The notes under the pieces: model-generated
Databases searched by the model: none
Told to the model about the DNA's origin: nothing
Seen by the model: only the letters and a program-made list of their open reading frames with translations
Made by a program: the position numbers and the translations under genes
Assembly: GCF_045277565.1 (NCBI RefSeq)
Contig: NZ_CP123584.1
Location: forward strand, 4,376,106 to 4,440,105
Direction: 5' to 3'
DNA length: 64,000 bases
DNA from: Aliisedimentitalea scapharcae
GTDB lineage: Bacteria; Pseudomonadota; Alphaproteobacteria; Rhodobacterales; Rhodobacteraceae
Shown here: positions 42,347 to 50,854 of the stretch, piece after piece
How positions within the stretch are numbered: the stretch's first letter is position 1
Layout: every line of letters starts with the position of its first letter

Positions 42347-42739
42347 GTGTCATTCAGTCAAAGTGATTTAAACGACCTTGCTGCGCGTTACACAGACGCG
42401 TGGAATTAAAAACAGCCTGAAAACGTCGCCAACTGCCATGCGGCCAGCAGCAGAATCGTTATCAATCGTGGCGACCCGTCTGTCGGGCATGACGCGTTGA
42501 CCGAAATGGCCGCAGGGTTTCACACCGACGTTCCCGACCTGGTTTTGAAAAACGATGGCATTCGCGCCGCCGGCAGCCATGTGATCTTCATGTGGACCTT
42601 CACCGGACATCACGCCGAAACGGGGAACCCGCTTGATGTGAGCGGCTGGGAAGAATGGGAGCTTGATGGCGATATGAAAATCACCTCGTCCCTGGGGTGG
42701 TTCGACGGCGAAGACTACGACCGCCAGGTCGCCGGTTGA
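42347..42739 (+). pseudogene. NTF2/SnoaL-like protein gene interrupted by one in-frame stop
   Basis: A GTG start at 42347 with a good ribosome site (GGGAGGAA, 42333-42340) opens VSFSQSDLNDLAARYTDAWN. A TAA at 42407-42409 then stops it at codon 21. The same frame continues without further damage for 110 codons to 42739 (VANCHAASSRIVINRGDPSV; WTFTGHHAETGNPLDVSGW), giving a complete SnoaL/NTF2-like fold of ~130 aa. The intact signals and remaining frame suggest a very recent nonsense mutation, or a sequencing error. The likely ancestral codon is a sense codon such as TCA. Confidence 0.8.
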
Positions 42740-42863
42740 TCACTGCCGATCGCGTCGTCACATTTGGTGTCGGCGCGATCGGCACACCGGCCTGCGACGT
42801 GACCATGCCGGGGCTAACAACACGACCAGCGACACGACCAGCGACACGACCGGCAACGGGGGC

Positions 42864-43754
42864 CTAAACCCCGACCCGATACAGCCCCATCACCCAGTTT
42901 CGGAATATCGCGACCTCGTCGCGTTGCACGGCGCGGTCTTCGACCACCAGATAATGCGACCGGCGTTTGGGCAGCTTGTATTCAAACGGGGCAACCAACA
43001 GCCCCTGATCCAGATATTGCCGGGCAAAACTGTCCAGCACCATGGTCACGCCTTCGCCCGTCATCACGATCTGCAACGCGTTGATCGACGAATCCGTGCG
43101 CATCCAATCGGTCGCCGCCGTGAACTCCAGCCCGTGCAACTCTGCCAGCTTGCCCCAATCGGTTTCCGACCCGACAATCTGGACCACTTTGGACTGGGCC
43201 ATCCGGTCAATCGACAGATCCGCTCCGAACGATTTGGCAAATTCGGGATGGCACACCGGCACCGCCGATTCATGCCCCAGATGTGTGGTGTGGGCGTCCT
43301 TCCAATCGCCCAACCCGTATCGGATGTCGATGTCCAGATTGTCCTCGTCAAACCGATCCGCCCAGATCGACGTGGTCAGATGCACCAGAATATCCGGGTG
43401 TGCAGACTGAAACTGCGCCAACCGGGGCGCAATCACCAGCGCAGCACAGGAAATCGACGCCCGCACCCGCACCACCCGTTTGCGTTTTTCCAGAAACAGC
43501 CCGGTGGTGGCGGCGATCATTTCATTGAACGATTTGCGGATGGTCTGGGCATAGGCCTGCCCGATGCTGGTCAATTGCACCCCACGGGGCAGGCGCACGA
43601 ACAGCTGGGTGTTCAGATGTTTCTCCAACAGACGGATCTGTTGACTGACCGCCGCCGGGGTCAGCTTCAGCTCGTCGGCCGCCGCGGAAAAACTGTTGTG
43701 TCGGGCCGCGGTTTCAAAGGCACGCAACCAGGTGACATGGGGCAGATCGGACAT
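42864..43754 (-). CDS. LysR-family transcriptional regulator (GcvA-like)
   Basis: 296-aa regulator from the ATG at 43754 (MSDLPHVTWLRAFETAARH). The N-terminal winged HTH (residues ~8-65) reads SFSAAADELKLTPAAVSQQI plus RLLEKHLNTQLFVR. A LysR effector domain follows. It is divergent from the GMC oxidoreductase across 106 bases, the classic LysR arrangement, so it probably controls the oxidoreductase-dehydratase pair. The effector is unknown. Confidence 0.92.
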   Translation of the reverse strand: MSDLPHVTWLRAFETAARHNSFSAAADELKLTPAAVSQQIRLLEKHLNTQLFVRLPRGVQLTSIGQAYAQTIRKSFNEMIAATTGLFLEKRKRVVRVRASISCAALVIAPRLAQFQSAHPDILVHLTTSIWADRFDEDNLDIDIRYGLGDWKDAHTTHLGHESAVPVCHPEFAKSFGADLSIDRMAQSKVVQIVGSETDWGKLAELHGLEFTAATDWMRTDSSINALQIVMTGEGVTMVLDSFARQYLDQGLLVAPFEYKLPKRRSHYLVVEDRAVQRDEVAIFRNWVMGLYRVGV

Positions 43755-43860
43755 TTTGCACACCTGCAATGAAAATGATGCCTTAGGGGTAAAATGGATA
43801 GTTTGATTTGTCGATGCCCTTTGCCCAGTCTGCGCCAACCACGGCTCGGGAACATCGCCA

Positions 43861-45525
43861 ATGTCCACCTCTCCCTCTTATGATTTCATCATTGTCGGCG
43901 CCGGATCAGCGGGCTGTGTTCTGGCCGACAAACTCACCCGATGTGGCCGTCACAAGGTGCTGCTGATCGAAGCAGGCGGCACAGATCGCCGGTTCTGGAT
44001 CAAGGTGCCGCTGGGCTATGGGTTCACCTTTTCCGACCCTGCGGTGAACTGGCGCTATGACGCCGAACCCGATCCCGGTCTGGACGGGCGCGCCGCCTAT
44101 TGGCCCCGGGGCCGGGTGCTGGGCGGGTCCAGTTCGATCAACGCCATGGCCTATGTGCGCGGGTTGCCGCATGATTTCGACGATTGGGACACCGCCGGGG
44201 CCACCGGCTGGGGTTGGGACACGGTCCGCCAGACGTTTGACGCTCTGGAATCCAACGACGAATACGATGCACACGGGCGTTGGCACCGTCGCGGCGATGG
44301 CCCGGTGCGGGTTACGGACATGCGCGACCACATGCACCCGTTCACCCGCCATTTCCTGTCCGCCGCCCAGGACATGGGATGGCCCGCCATGGACGATATG
44401 AACGCCGCCCCCGCGACCCCGTCCAACACCCCCCCGGGCGAAGGGTTGGCCCATGTGCGCAGCACCGTCAAAAACGGGATGCGCTGGTCTTCGGCTGATG
44501 CGTTCCTGCGCCCGGCCAAATCACGCCCCAACCTGACGATCGTCAGCAACGCCCATGTGGAAAACATCGTCATTGAAAACGGCGCTGCCACAGGCGTGCG
44601 CTATCGTCGGGGCCAACAGAAACACCACGCCCGCGCCCAGCGCGAAGTCCTCCTCAGCGCCGGGGCGGTCAACTCACCACAGCTGTTGCAGCATTCGGGC
44701 ATCGGGCCCGCCGCCGTGTTGCAACGCCATGGAATTGCGGTGCACAACGACCTGTCCCAGGTCGGTCAGGGGTTGCAGGATCATCTGGCGGTGTCGCATT
44801 TCTTTTGGGCCAACGAACCGACGCTGAACGCCAAACTGGGTAATTGGATGGGCCAGATGCGGGCCGGGCTGACATACATCCTGACCCGGCGCGGTCCTCT
44901 GGCGGTTCCGGTCAACCAATGCAGCGGCTTTGCCCGCACGGCCGGTGCCGATCAGCCCGATGTACAGGTCTATTGCAACCCGGCCTCCTATTCGACACAG
45001 GCCAGCGGCAAACCTCAGATCGACCGCGACAACGGCTTCCTGTTGTGCGTGCAACCCTGCCGCCCAACCAGCCGGGGGGAAATCACAATCCGCTCGGCCA
45101 ACCCCAACGACGCCCCGCTGATCCACCCCAATTCGCTGTCGACCCCCGAAGACCGCGCCACCGTCCTCCGCGCCAGCCACCTGTTGCAATCGCTGGCCCA
45201 AACCCCGGCGATCACCCGCGTCACCCGTGAACGCCGCGACCCGGATATCATGACGATGGACGACGACGCGCTGTTGGAAAACTTCCGCACCCGCGCGGGC
45301 ACGGTGTTTCACCCCACTTGCACCTGCCGCATGGGCACGGATGCCACCAATTCGGTGCTGGATGCGCGCCTGCGGGTGCATGGCACACGCGGGCTGCGGG
45401 TGGTTGATGCCTCGGCCTTTCCCAATATCACCTCGGGCAACACCAATGCCCCCACCATGATGCTGGCCGCCCGTGCCGCTGACCTCATCCTTATGGATCA
45501 AACCGACAACAGGACCTCCCCATGA
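43861..45525 (+). CDS. GMC-family FAD-dependent oxidoreductase
   Basis: 554-aa flavoprotein of the glucose-methanol-choline family (choline/alcohol dehydrogenase-like). The FAD-binding FIIVGAGSAGCVLADKL is at about residues 9-25. The second signature, PRGRVLGGSSSINAMAY, is near 96. The catalytic His lies in FHPTCTCRMG and the C-terminal Asn/His region in GNTNAPTMMLAARAA. Its stop overlaps the start of the next gene (ATGA), and a LysR gene is divergent. The partner dehydratase suggests the substrate is a polyol or sugar-acid derivative rather than choline (inference). Confidence 0.92.
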   Translation: MSTSPSYDFIIVGAGSAGCVLADKLTRCGRHKVLLIEAGGTDRRFWIKVPLGYGFTFSDPAVNWRYDAEPDPGLDGRAAYWPRGRVLGGSSSINAMAYVRGLPHDFDDWDTAGATGWGWDTVRQTFDALESNDEYDAHGRWHRRGDGPVRVTDMRDHMHPFTRHFLSAAQDMGWPAMDDMNAAPATPSNTPPGEGLAHVRSTVKNGMRWSSADAFLRPAKSRPNLTIVSNAHVENIVIENGAATGVRYRRGQQKHHARAQREVLLSAGAVNSPQLLQHSGIGPAAVLQRHGIAVHNDLSQVGQGLQDHLAVSHFFWANEPTLNAKLGNWMGQMRAGLTYILTRRGPLAVPVNQCSGFARTAGADQPDVQVYCNPASYSTQASGKPQIDRDNGFLLCVQPCRPTSRGEITIRSANPNDAPLIHPNSLSTPEDRATVLRASHLLQSLAQTPAITRVTRERRDPDIMTMDDDALLENFRTRAGTVFHPTCTCRMGTDATNSVLDARLRVHGTRGLRVVDASAFPNITSGNTNAPTMMLAARAADLILMDQTDNRTSP

Positions 45526-46730
45526 AACTCGACAAGATCGAAACCTTTGTCTTTGGCAACCCGCCGCCGCGCCACGGCGGGCGCTATTTCATCTTTGTCC
45601 GGCTCACCACCGCCTGCGGCATCACCGGGGTGGGCGAGATTTACAACGCCACCTTTGGCCCGGATCTGTGCTGTGCCATGGCGCGCGACATGTTCGGCCG
45701 CCAATTCCACAACGAAAACCCGCATCACATCGAAAAACTCTGGCGCCGATCCTATGGCGCGGGCTATACGCTGCGCCCCGATGTGACGGTGATGGGGGTG
45801 CTCAGCGGGTTGGAAATGGCCTGTTGGGACATCATCGGCAAGGCCGCCGGTCAACCGGTGTACGAATTGATGGGCGGCAAGGTCCACGACCGTCTGCGCA
45901 GCTATACCTATCTCTATCCCGAAGACGGCGACGTTTACCCCGACCCAGACACGCCCAACGTCTACAACGATCCTGACATCGCCGCCCAGGTCGCCCTGAA
46001 ACGTGTCGAACAGGGGTTCACTGCGGTCAAATTCGACCCCGCCGGCCCCTATACGATCTATGACGGCCACCAACCCCGGCTCGAAGATCTGGAACGCTCC
46101 GAAGCTTTTGTCAAAACCATTCGCGCTGCTGTCGGCACCCGCGCCGATCTGCTGTTCGGCACCCATGGGCAATTCACCGTCTCGGGCGCGAAACGCATGG
46201 CGCGCCGTCTGGAACCCTATGAACCGCTGTGGTTCGAAGAGCCTACAACTCCGGAAAACCCCGCCGACATGGCCGAAGTCGCCCGCTTTACCTCGGTGCC
46301 GATTTCCACCGGCGAACGGCTCTGCACCAAACACGAATTCGCCCGGGTTCTCGAGGCCGGAGCCGCCTCGATCCTGCAACTGGATCTGGGCCGGGTCGGG
46401 GGCCTGCTCGAGGCCAAGAAGATCGCCGCCATGGCTGAAACCCGACAGGCCCAACTGGCCCCGCATCTCTATTGCGGGCCCGTCGTGGCCGCTGCCAATA
46501 TCCAGATTTCAACCTGTTCCCCGAACTTCCTGATTCTGGAAAGCATCGGCACCTTTGACGGGCCGTATATGTCATGTCTGAAATCCACGATCACCTGGGA
46601 AGACGGCTATGTCATCCCGTCGACCGAACCGGGTCTGGGGGTCGAACTGAACGACGTCGTCATCGCCGCCAATCCCTATACCGGGACGGATCTGCATCTG
46701 GACATGGTGCGCGACCCGATTGTTCCGTAA
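45522..46730 (+). CDS. Enolase-superfamily (mandelate racemase-type) sugar-acid dehydratase-like protein
   Basis: 402-aa protein of the MR/MLE branch, closest in layout to D-galactonate dehydratase. Residues 18-125 form the capping domain, followed by the TIM barrel. Matching blocks are WFEEPTTPEN (E239/E240), STGERL (E265), ILQLDLG (D288), LAPHLYCGP (H315) and LESIGTF (E340). The first metal-ligand position, Asp in DFHGR of galactonate dehydratase, reads G213 in FGTHGQF. It is translationally coupled to the GMC oxidoreductase, suggesting a short oxidation-dehydration route for a sugar or polyol. Substrate unknown. Confidence 0.88.
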   Translation: MKLDKIETFVFGNPPPRHGGRYFIFVRLTTACGITGVGEIYNATFGPDLCCAMARDMFGRQFHNENPHHIEKLWRRSYGAGYTLRPDVTVMGVLSGLEMACWDIIGKAAGQPVYELMGGKVHDRLRSYTYLYPEDGDVYPDPDTPNVYNDPDIAAQVALKRVEQGFTAVKFDPAGPYTIYDGHQPRLEDLERSEAFVKTIRAAVGTRADLLFGTHGQFTVSGAKRMARRLEPYEPLWFEEPTTPENPADMAEVARFTSVPISTGERLCTKHEFARVLEAGAASILQLDLGRVGGLLEAKKIAAMAETRQAQLAPHLYCGPVVAAANIQISTCSPNFLILESIGTFDGPYMSCLKSTITWEDGYVIPSTEPGLGVELNDVVIAANPYTGTDLHLDMVRDPIVP

Positions 46731-46748
46731 CACCGGCCCAAACGCAAA

Positions 46749-46770
46749 CAACCGCCCCTTGGGGCGGTTG
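46749..46770. terminator. Hairpin between convergent dehydratase and IalB-like genes
   Basis: A perfect 10-bp stem, CAACCGCCCC-TT-GGGGCGGTTG, with no long T tail. It lies 18 bases past the dehydratase stop and 29 bases from the end of the opposing gene. Probably a bidirectional terminator. Confidence 0.65.
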
Positions 46771-46798
46771 GCATAACGCGGGGTCTCGATCGGGTGGA

Positions 46799-47329
46799 TC
46801 AGCCGCCGCAGCGTTTGGACGCGTCGTCCACTGCCGCGGTAAAGCCCAACAGCGAAAATGTATCCTGGGTCTGTGTGCCCCGGGCGGACCGCGCGGTCAG
46901 CGTTGCCTGGGCTCCGCGTTTCATCGACGCGATGATTTTGGAATCATCGGCCTTGGTCGCGGGCCAGGCCCATTCCCCTTCGGTGAACAATTCATATTCG
47001 TCGTCACCGATCGCCATGTTGACGGTCGATCCCGGCGCAAACGGATATCCGCCGGTAAAGGTCACCTGACCTTTGACCCCGGCACCGGGCCGGTAGAACA
47101 CGAACAGCAACACGTCGCTGCGCCGTACGGCAACCACACGGCCACCACGGGTGTTCACGGTTTCCTTGGGGGCCGAAACGCTCCAGCATTCGGTGGGGTT
47201 GTCCTCAACGAACACACTCCAGTCCGTCTTGGCGGCGACCCGGTTGGTGCTTTGATCCTGTGCGGATGCGATAGTGGCCATCCCGGCCAAACACAGGCCC
47301 GCGGCTATGCGGGCGAGTAGCGATGCCAT
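46799..47329 (-). CDS. Invasion-associated locus B (IalB) family protein
   Basis: Predicted periplasmic or envelope protein of 176 aa. The signal peptide is MASLLARIAAGLCLAGMATIASA, given here in two parts: MASLLARIAAGL and CLAGMATIASA. The mature IalB-like domain has WSVFVEDNPTECWSVSAP and VLLFVFYRPG, and two cysteines (C48 and the near-terminal C174) that could pair. The family is named after a Bartonella invasion factor but is common in free-living alphaproteobacteria, where its role is unknown. It is divergent from the asparaginase gene. Confidence 0.85.
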   Translation of the reverse strand: MASLLARIAAGLCLAGMATIASAQDQSTNRVAAKTDWSVFVEDNPTECWSVSAPKETVNTRGGRVVAVRRSDVLLFVFYRPGAGVKGQVTFTGGYPFAPGSTVNMAIGDDEYELFTEGEWAWPATKADDSKIIASMKRGAQATLTARSARGTQTQDTFSLLGFTAAVDDASKRCGG

Positions 47330-47500
47330 TTGTCCAGACTCCAGACTGTCCTTAACCTCAATCTTCAGAAGCGCGCGCAGCGTTGCCTTCGCCGTCTCTC
47401 TTGTCGCACTCCGTCGCTTGCCGACACAACCACACTAACTTAGTTTGCGCCATGTGCGAAAGAGCGATTGGCAGGATTTCGCCAAGAAGTGAGGCAAAAC

Positions 47501-48511
47501 ATGACCCAAAATGTCCCGCAACCGGTCCCCATGGCCGAAATCTGGCGTGGCCCCTTTCTGGAAAGCGTGCATTCCGGCCACGCGGTGATCTGTGATGACA
47601 CCGGCCAAATCGTGCGATCCTGGGGAAATCCGGACGCGCTGATCTATCCGCGCTCCTCGGCCAAGATGATTCAGGCCCTGCCATTGGTGACCTCGGGGGC
47701 GGCGGACAAATACGGCTTGACCAGCGAACAGCTGGCGCTGGCTTGCGCCTCGCACAATGGCGCGGCCATTCACACCACCCGCGTCAGCGCCTGGCTGGAT
47801 CAGCTGGGGCTGGGGGATGACGACTTTCGCTGTGGTCCCCAGGACCCCGATGACCCGGACGCCCATCGCCATCTGATCAAAACCGATCAAAGCCCCTGCC
47901 AGATGCACAACAACTGCTCGGGCAAACACGCCGGGTTCCTCACGCTGACCCAACACATGGGGGCCGGTCCTGAATATATTGCCATGGATCACCCGGTCCA
48001 ACAGGCCGCCCTGACCGCCTTCGAGGAAACAACCGGCATGGACAGCCCCGGTTTTGGCTTTGACGGCTGTTCAGCCCCCAATTTTGCCACCACTGTCACC
48101 GGGCTGGCCCGTTCAATGGCGTGGTTTGCCTCGGCCGCCGATCGCTCTGACCGTGCCTCGACCGCCGCGCAATCCCTGGCCGCGGCCATGATGAAACACC
48201 CCGACCTGGTCGCGGGCGAAGGCCGCGCCTGCACCAATCTGATGCGTGCCATGGACGGGCGCGTGGCGATCAAGACCGGTGCCGAAGCCGTGTTCATCGC
48301 CATCATCCCCGAAAAACGCATGGGCGTCGCGGTCAAGATCATCGACGGGGCCACCCGCGCCAGCGAATGCGCCATTGCCACGATTCTGGTCGGCCTGGGG
48401 GTTCTGGACCCCAATCACCCGGCGGCGCAGCAATACATGTCCCCACCGATCCTGAACCGGCGCGGTGTGACCTGTGGCGCGATCCGTCCCGGCGCGGCGC
48501 TCACGGCCTGA
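47501..48511 (+). CDS. L-asparaginase, Rhizobium etli (zinc-containing) type
   Basis: 336-aa asparaginase of the class typified by R. etli ReAV, unrelated to E. coli AnsA/AnsB. It starts at ATG 47501 behind GAGG. The Ser-Lys pairs are in YPRSSAKMIQALP (S53, K55). The zinc ligands match ReAV spacing: C139 and K142 in NNCSGKHAGF, and C190 in FGFDGCSAPNFA. It should hydrolyse L-Asn to Asp and ammonia in the cytosol. It stands alone and divergent from the IalB-like gene. Confidence 0.9.
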   Translation: MTQNVPQPVPMAEIWRGPFLESVHSGHAVICDDTGQIVRSWGNPDALIYPRSSAKMIQALPLVTSGAADKYGLTSEQLALACASHNGAAIHTTRVSAWLDQLGLGDDDFRCGPQDPDDPDAHRHLIKTDQSPCQMHNNCSGKHAGFLTLTQHMGAGPEYIAMDHPVQQAALTAFEETTGMDSPGFGFDGCSAPNFATTVTGLARSMAWFASAADRSDRASTAAQSLAAAMMKHPDLVAGEGRACTNLMRAMDGRVAIKTGAEAVFIAIIPEKRMGVAVKIIDGATRASECAIATILVGLGVLDPNHPAAQQYMSPPILNRRGVTCGAIRPGAALTA

Positions 48512-48529
48512 CGCCGACGCGCCCCCGCT

Positions 48530-48904
48530 TCAGGCTGGTTGTTTTGCCGACCGCAGGACAATCAGCCCGAACACCAACATCGACGCCACGATGATCAGCG
48601 ACCCGCCCTTGGCCAGGGCTTCGGTCTGCCCCCGTATGGCCATGGCGATGCCGGGAATGCTGACCACCAGCGATGCCAGCACCAGCGCAAAATGCAGCTT
48701 GGCCAACCCGCTGTCCGCAGCGCGCGGCATCAAGTGGTAATAAAACGCATAGATCGCACAGCTGACCCATCCCAGCAGGTTCAAATGCCCATGCGCCGGG
48801 GACAACGTGTGGTCCTGGCTGGCCGCCATCTGAATGCCCCACGCCATGCCCATCAATGCGGTGATCACCGCCAGCGCCATGAATACCAATGCAATACCTT
48901 TCAT
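48530..48904 (-). CDS. Four-TM membrane protein resembling a heme-copper oxidase subunit I fragment
   Basis: 124-aa inner-membrane protein with four predicted helices. The motif LSPAHGHLNLLGWVSCAIYA, with paired His, is like that of short proteins related to cytochrome oxidase subunit I that do not form oxidases. It is divergent from a LysR regulator and convergent with the asparaginase gene. Its function is unknown; heme binding is possible but not shown. Confidence 0.75.
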   Translation of the reverse strand: MKGIALVFMALAVITALMGMAWGIQMAASQDHTLSPAHGHLNLLGWVSCAIYAFYYHLMPRAADSGLAKLHFALVLASLVVSIPGIAMAIRGQTEALAKGGSLIIVASMLVFGLIVLRSAKQPA

Positions 48905-49010
48905 CCGTCCCTCCCATTCCGCCAGAGCTTTGATGCTCTTCTGGGTCAGTAGTTTGGGGATAGAAATGAAATATGGAAAATAGATAGATCTGATAGTATC
49001 AATTTACAGT

Positions 49011-49946
49011 ATGAATTTCAGATCCTTCGATCTCAATCTCTTGCGGGTGTTCGACGCCCTGCTGGAAACCAATTCCACCACATTGGCCGGACAGAAAATC
49101 GGCCTGTCGCAACCCGCCGTTTCGGCGGCTCTGGCACGTCTCAGACATGCGCTGCAGGATCCGCTGTTCATCCGTCAGGGCCGCCAATTGGTACCGACCG
49201 ATCTGGCCACTTCGCTGCGCGATCCCCTGCGTGATGTTCTGGCACAGACCGAAATGCTGTTGGCCCCCCGCGACACCTATGACCCGGCCCGCTCGGCCGA
49301 AGACTTCAAGATCTCGGGCAGCGATTTTTTTGCCGAAATGCTGCTGCCGCAATTGGCGCGCCACCTGTCCGACCACGCCCCCGGAATGCGGATCCAGATG
49401 GTCGATGTGGTTCCGGACCGTTTCACCGATGCCATAGACCACTACAATGTCGACATCGCCCTGGTCCCGGATACGCAATTTCCCGACTGGATCGAAACAC
49501 GCCCGCTGTTCCGGTCCGAGTTTCGGGTGATTGCGCGCCGCGGCCACCCACAACTGTCCGCCACATCAGAGTCCCATATGTCGCTGGACCAATTTTGTGA
49601 CCTGAACCACATCCTGTTCTCACCCGAAGGGGATTTTGCCGGATTGGGTGATCATGCGCTGACCGCCATCGGGCGCAGCCGTCAGGTGGTCATGACAATG
49701 CCGACCTTCGCGGGAATCTGCACCTCTGTGGCCCAAAGCGACCTAATCGCCATGATCCCACAGCAACTGGCCGACCGGCTGGCCCCCCAGATCGGGCTGC
49801 ATGTGTTTCACCCGCCAATGCCTATGCCTGCGGCACACATCGTGATGATCTGGAACAAACGCTCGACAAACACGCCCGGTCACCGCTGGCTACGGGACCA
49901 GATCGCCCATCTTCTGACCCCGCTCGACGCCCGTGACGCCCGATAG
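49011..49946 (+). CDS. LysR-family transcriptional regulator (NodD-like)
   Basis: 311-aa regulator. The N-terminal HTH reads FDLNLLRVFDALLETNSTT and IGLSQPAVSAALARLRHAL, the NodD/NahR-type consensus. A LysR ligand domain follows (residues ~90-300). It starts at the ATG at 49011. The divergent 4-TM gene 106 bases away is the most likely target. The ligand is unknown. Confidence 0.9.
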   Translation: MNFRSFDLNLLRVFDALLETNSTTLAGQKIGLSQPAVSAALARLRHALQDPLFIRQGRQLVPTDLATSLRDPLRDVLAQTEMLLAPRDTYDPARSAEDFKISGSDFFAEMLLPQLARHLSDHAPGMRIQMVDVVPDRFTDAIDHYNVDIALVPDTQFPDWIETRPLFRSEFRVIARRGHPQLSATSESHMSLDQFCDLNHILFSPEGDFAGLGDHALTAIGRSRQVVMTMPTFAGICTSVAQSDLIAMIPQQLADRLAPQIGLHVFHPPMPMPAAHIVMIWNKRSTNTPGHRWLRDQIAHLLTPLDARDAR

Positions 49947-50012
49947 CGCCCATACCCCTTTTCATGACCGCACCGCTGGGGCATCAAGGGCGCAGATCAG
50001 ACCGGAGCCCCC

Positions 50013-50741
50013 ATGACACGCCCAATCTATGCAATCGGAGACATCCACGGACAGCGCGACATGCTGGACACCGCCCTGGCCCGGATCGAAACGGATGGCG
50101 GCCCGGACGCCCGGGTCGTGTTTCTGGGCGATTACACAGATCGCGGCCCGGACAGCCGCGGTGTGATTGACCGCCTGATCCAGGGCCAACAGGAGGGGCG
50201 CGACTGGACCATGCTGTTGGGCAACCACGACCGCATGTTTTCCATGTTCGTCGAAGAGTATCCGCGCAATGATTCCCAATTGCTGGTGGGCTATCACTGG
50301 TTGCATGATCGGCTGGGTGGTGTTGAAACCCTGGCCTCTTATGGGGTGCCGGTCGGGGACGGCGACAGGATCTTTCGGATCCACGCCCAGGCCCGCGCCG
50401 CCGTGCCCCGCGCCCATGTCGATTTCCTGAACAGCCTGAAACCCTATCACCAGGACGGCGAGCTGCTGTTTGTCCATGCCGGCATTCGCCCGGGCATCGC
50501 GCTGGCAGATCAAACCGAAGATGATCTGATCTGGATCCGTCACGATTTTCTAAACGACCAGACGGTGCACCCCTGGCTGGTCGTACACGGGCACACCCCC
50601 GCCAAACAGGCCGAACACCGGGGCAACCGCGTCAACCTGGATCAGGGGGCCGGCTATGGCCACCCGCTGGCCTGCGCGGTCTTCGAAGGGCGCAGCTGTG
50701 CCCTGTTGACGGACCACGGCCGCGTCCCGCTCCTGCCCTGA
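50013..50741 (+). CDS. PPP-family metallophosphoesterase (serine/threonine phosphatase-like)
   Basis: 242-aa cytosolic phosphatase. The three PPP signatures are present: YAIGDIHGQRDML (D10, H12), FLGDYTDRGPDSRG (D40, R44) and LLGNHDRMF (N71, H72). The later His ligands are in FVHAGIRPG and VVHGHTPAKQ. Bacterial relatives include Ser/Thr phosphatases and diadenosine tetraphosphatases, and the substrate cannot be decided. It is convergent with the PLP-synthase gene. Confidence 0.9.
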   Translation: MTRPIYAIGDIHGQRDMLDTALARIETDGGPDARVVFLGDYTDRGPDSRGVIDRLIQGQQEGRDWTMLLGNHDRMFSMFVEEYPRNDSQLLVGYHWLHDRLGGVETLASYGVPVGDGDRIFRIHAQARAAVPRAHVDFLNSLKPYHQDGELLFVHAGIRPGIALADQTEDDLIWIRHDFLNDQTVHPWLVVHGHTPAKQAEHRGNRVNLDQGAGYGHPLACAVFEGRSCALLTDHGRVPLLP

Positions 50742-50816
50742 ACGCCCGCTCCCAGAGCACCGTGGCGCTCCCGCCCCTTTGTCGTGTGCTGACGCACCCT
50801 CAAAGCGTTGGGCCGG

Positions 50817-50833
50817 GCAGTGCTGCGCACTGC
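50817..50833. terminator. Small hairpin between convergent genes
   Basis: GCAGTGC-TGC-GCACTGC, a perfect 7-bp stem with no T tail, in the 113-base gap between the phosphatase and the PLP-synthase gene. It may serve both directions, but support is weak. Confidence 0.4.
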
Positions 50834-50854
50834 GGGCATACGGCCAACTCAGGT

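Noticed and set aside
43861..45525. Choline dehydrogenase (betA) assignment
   Set aside because: GMC signatures fit, but there is no betB, choline transporter or betI nearby, and the coupled partner is a sugar-acid dehydratase-like protein.
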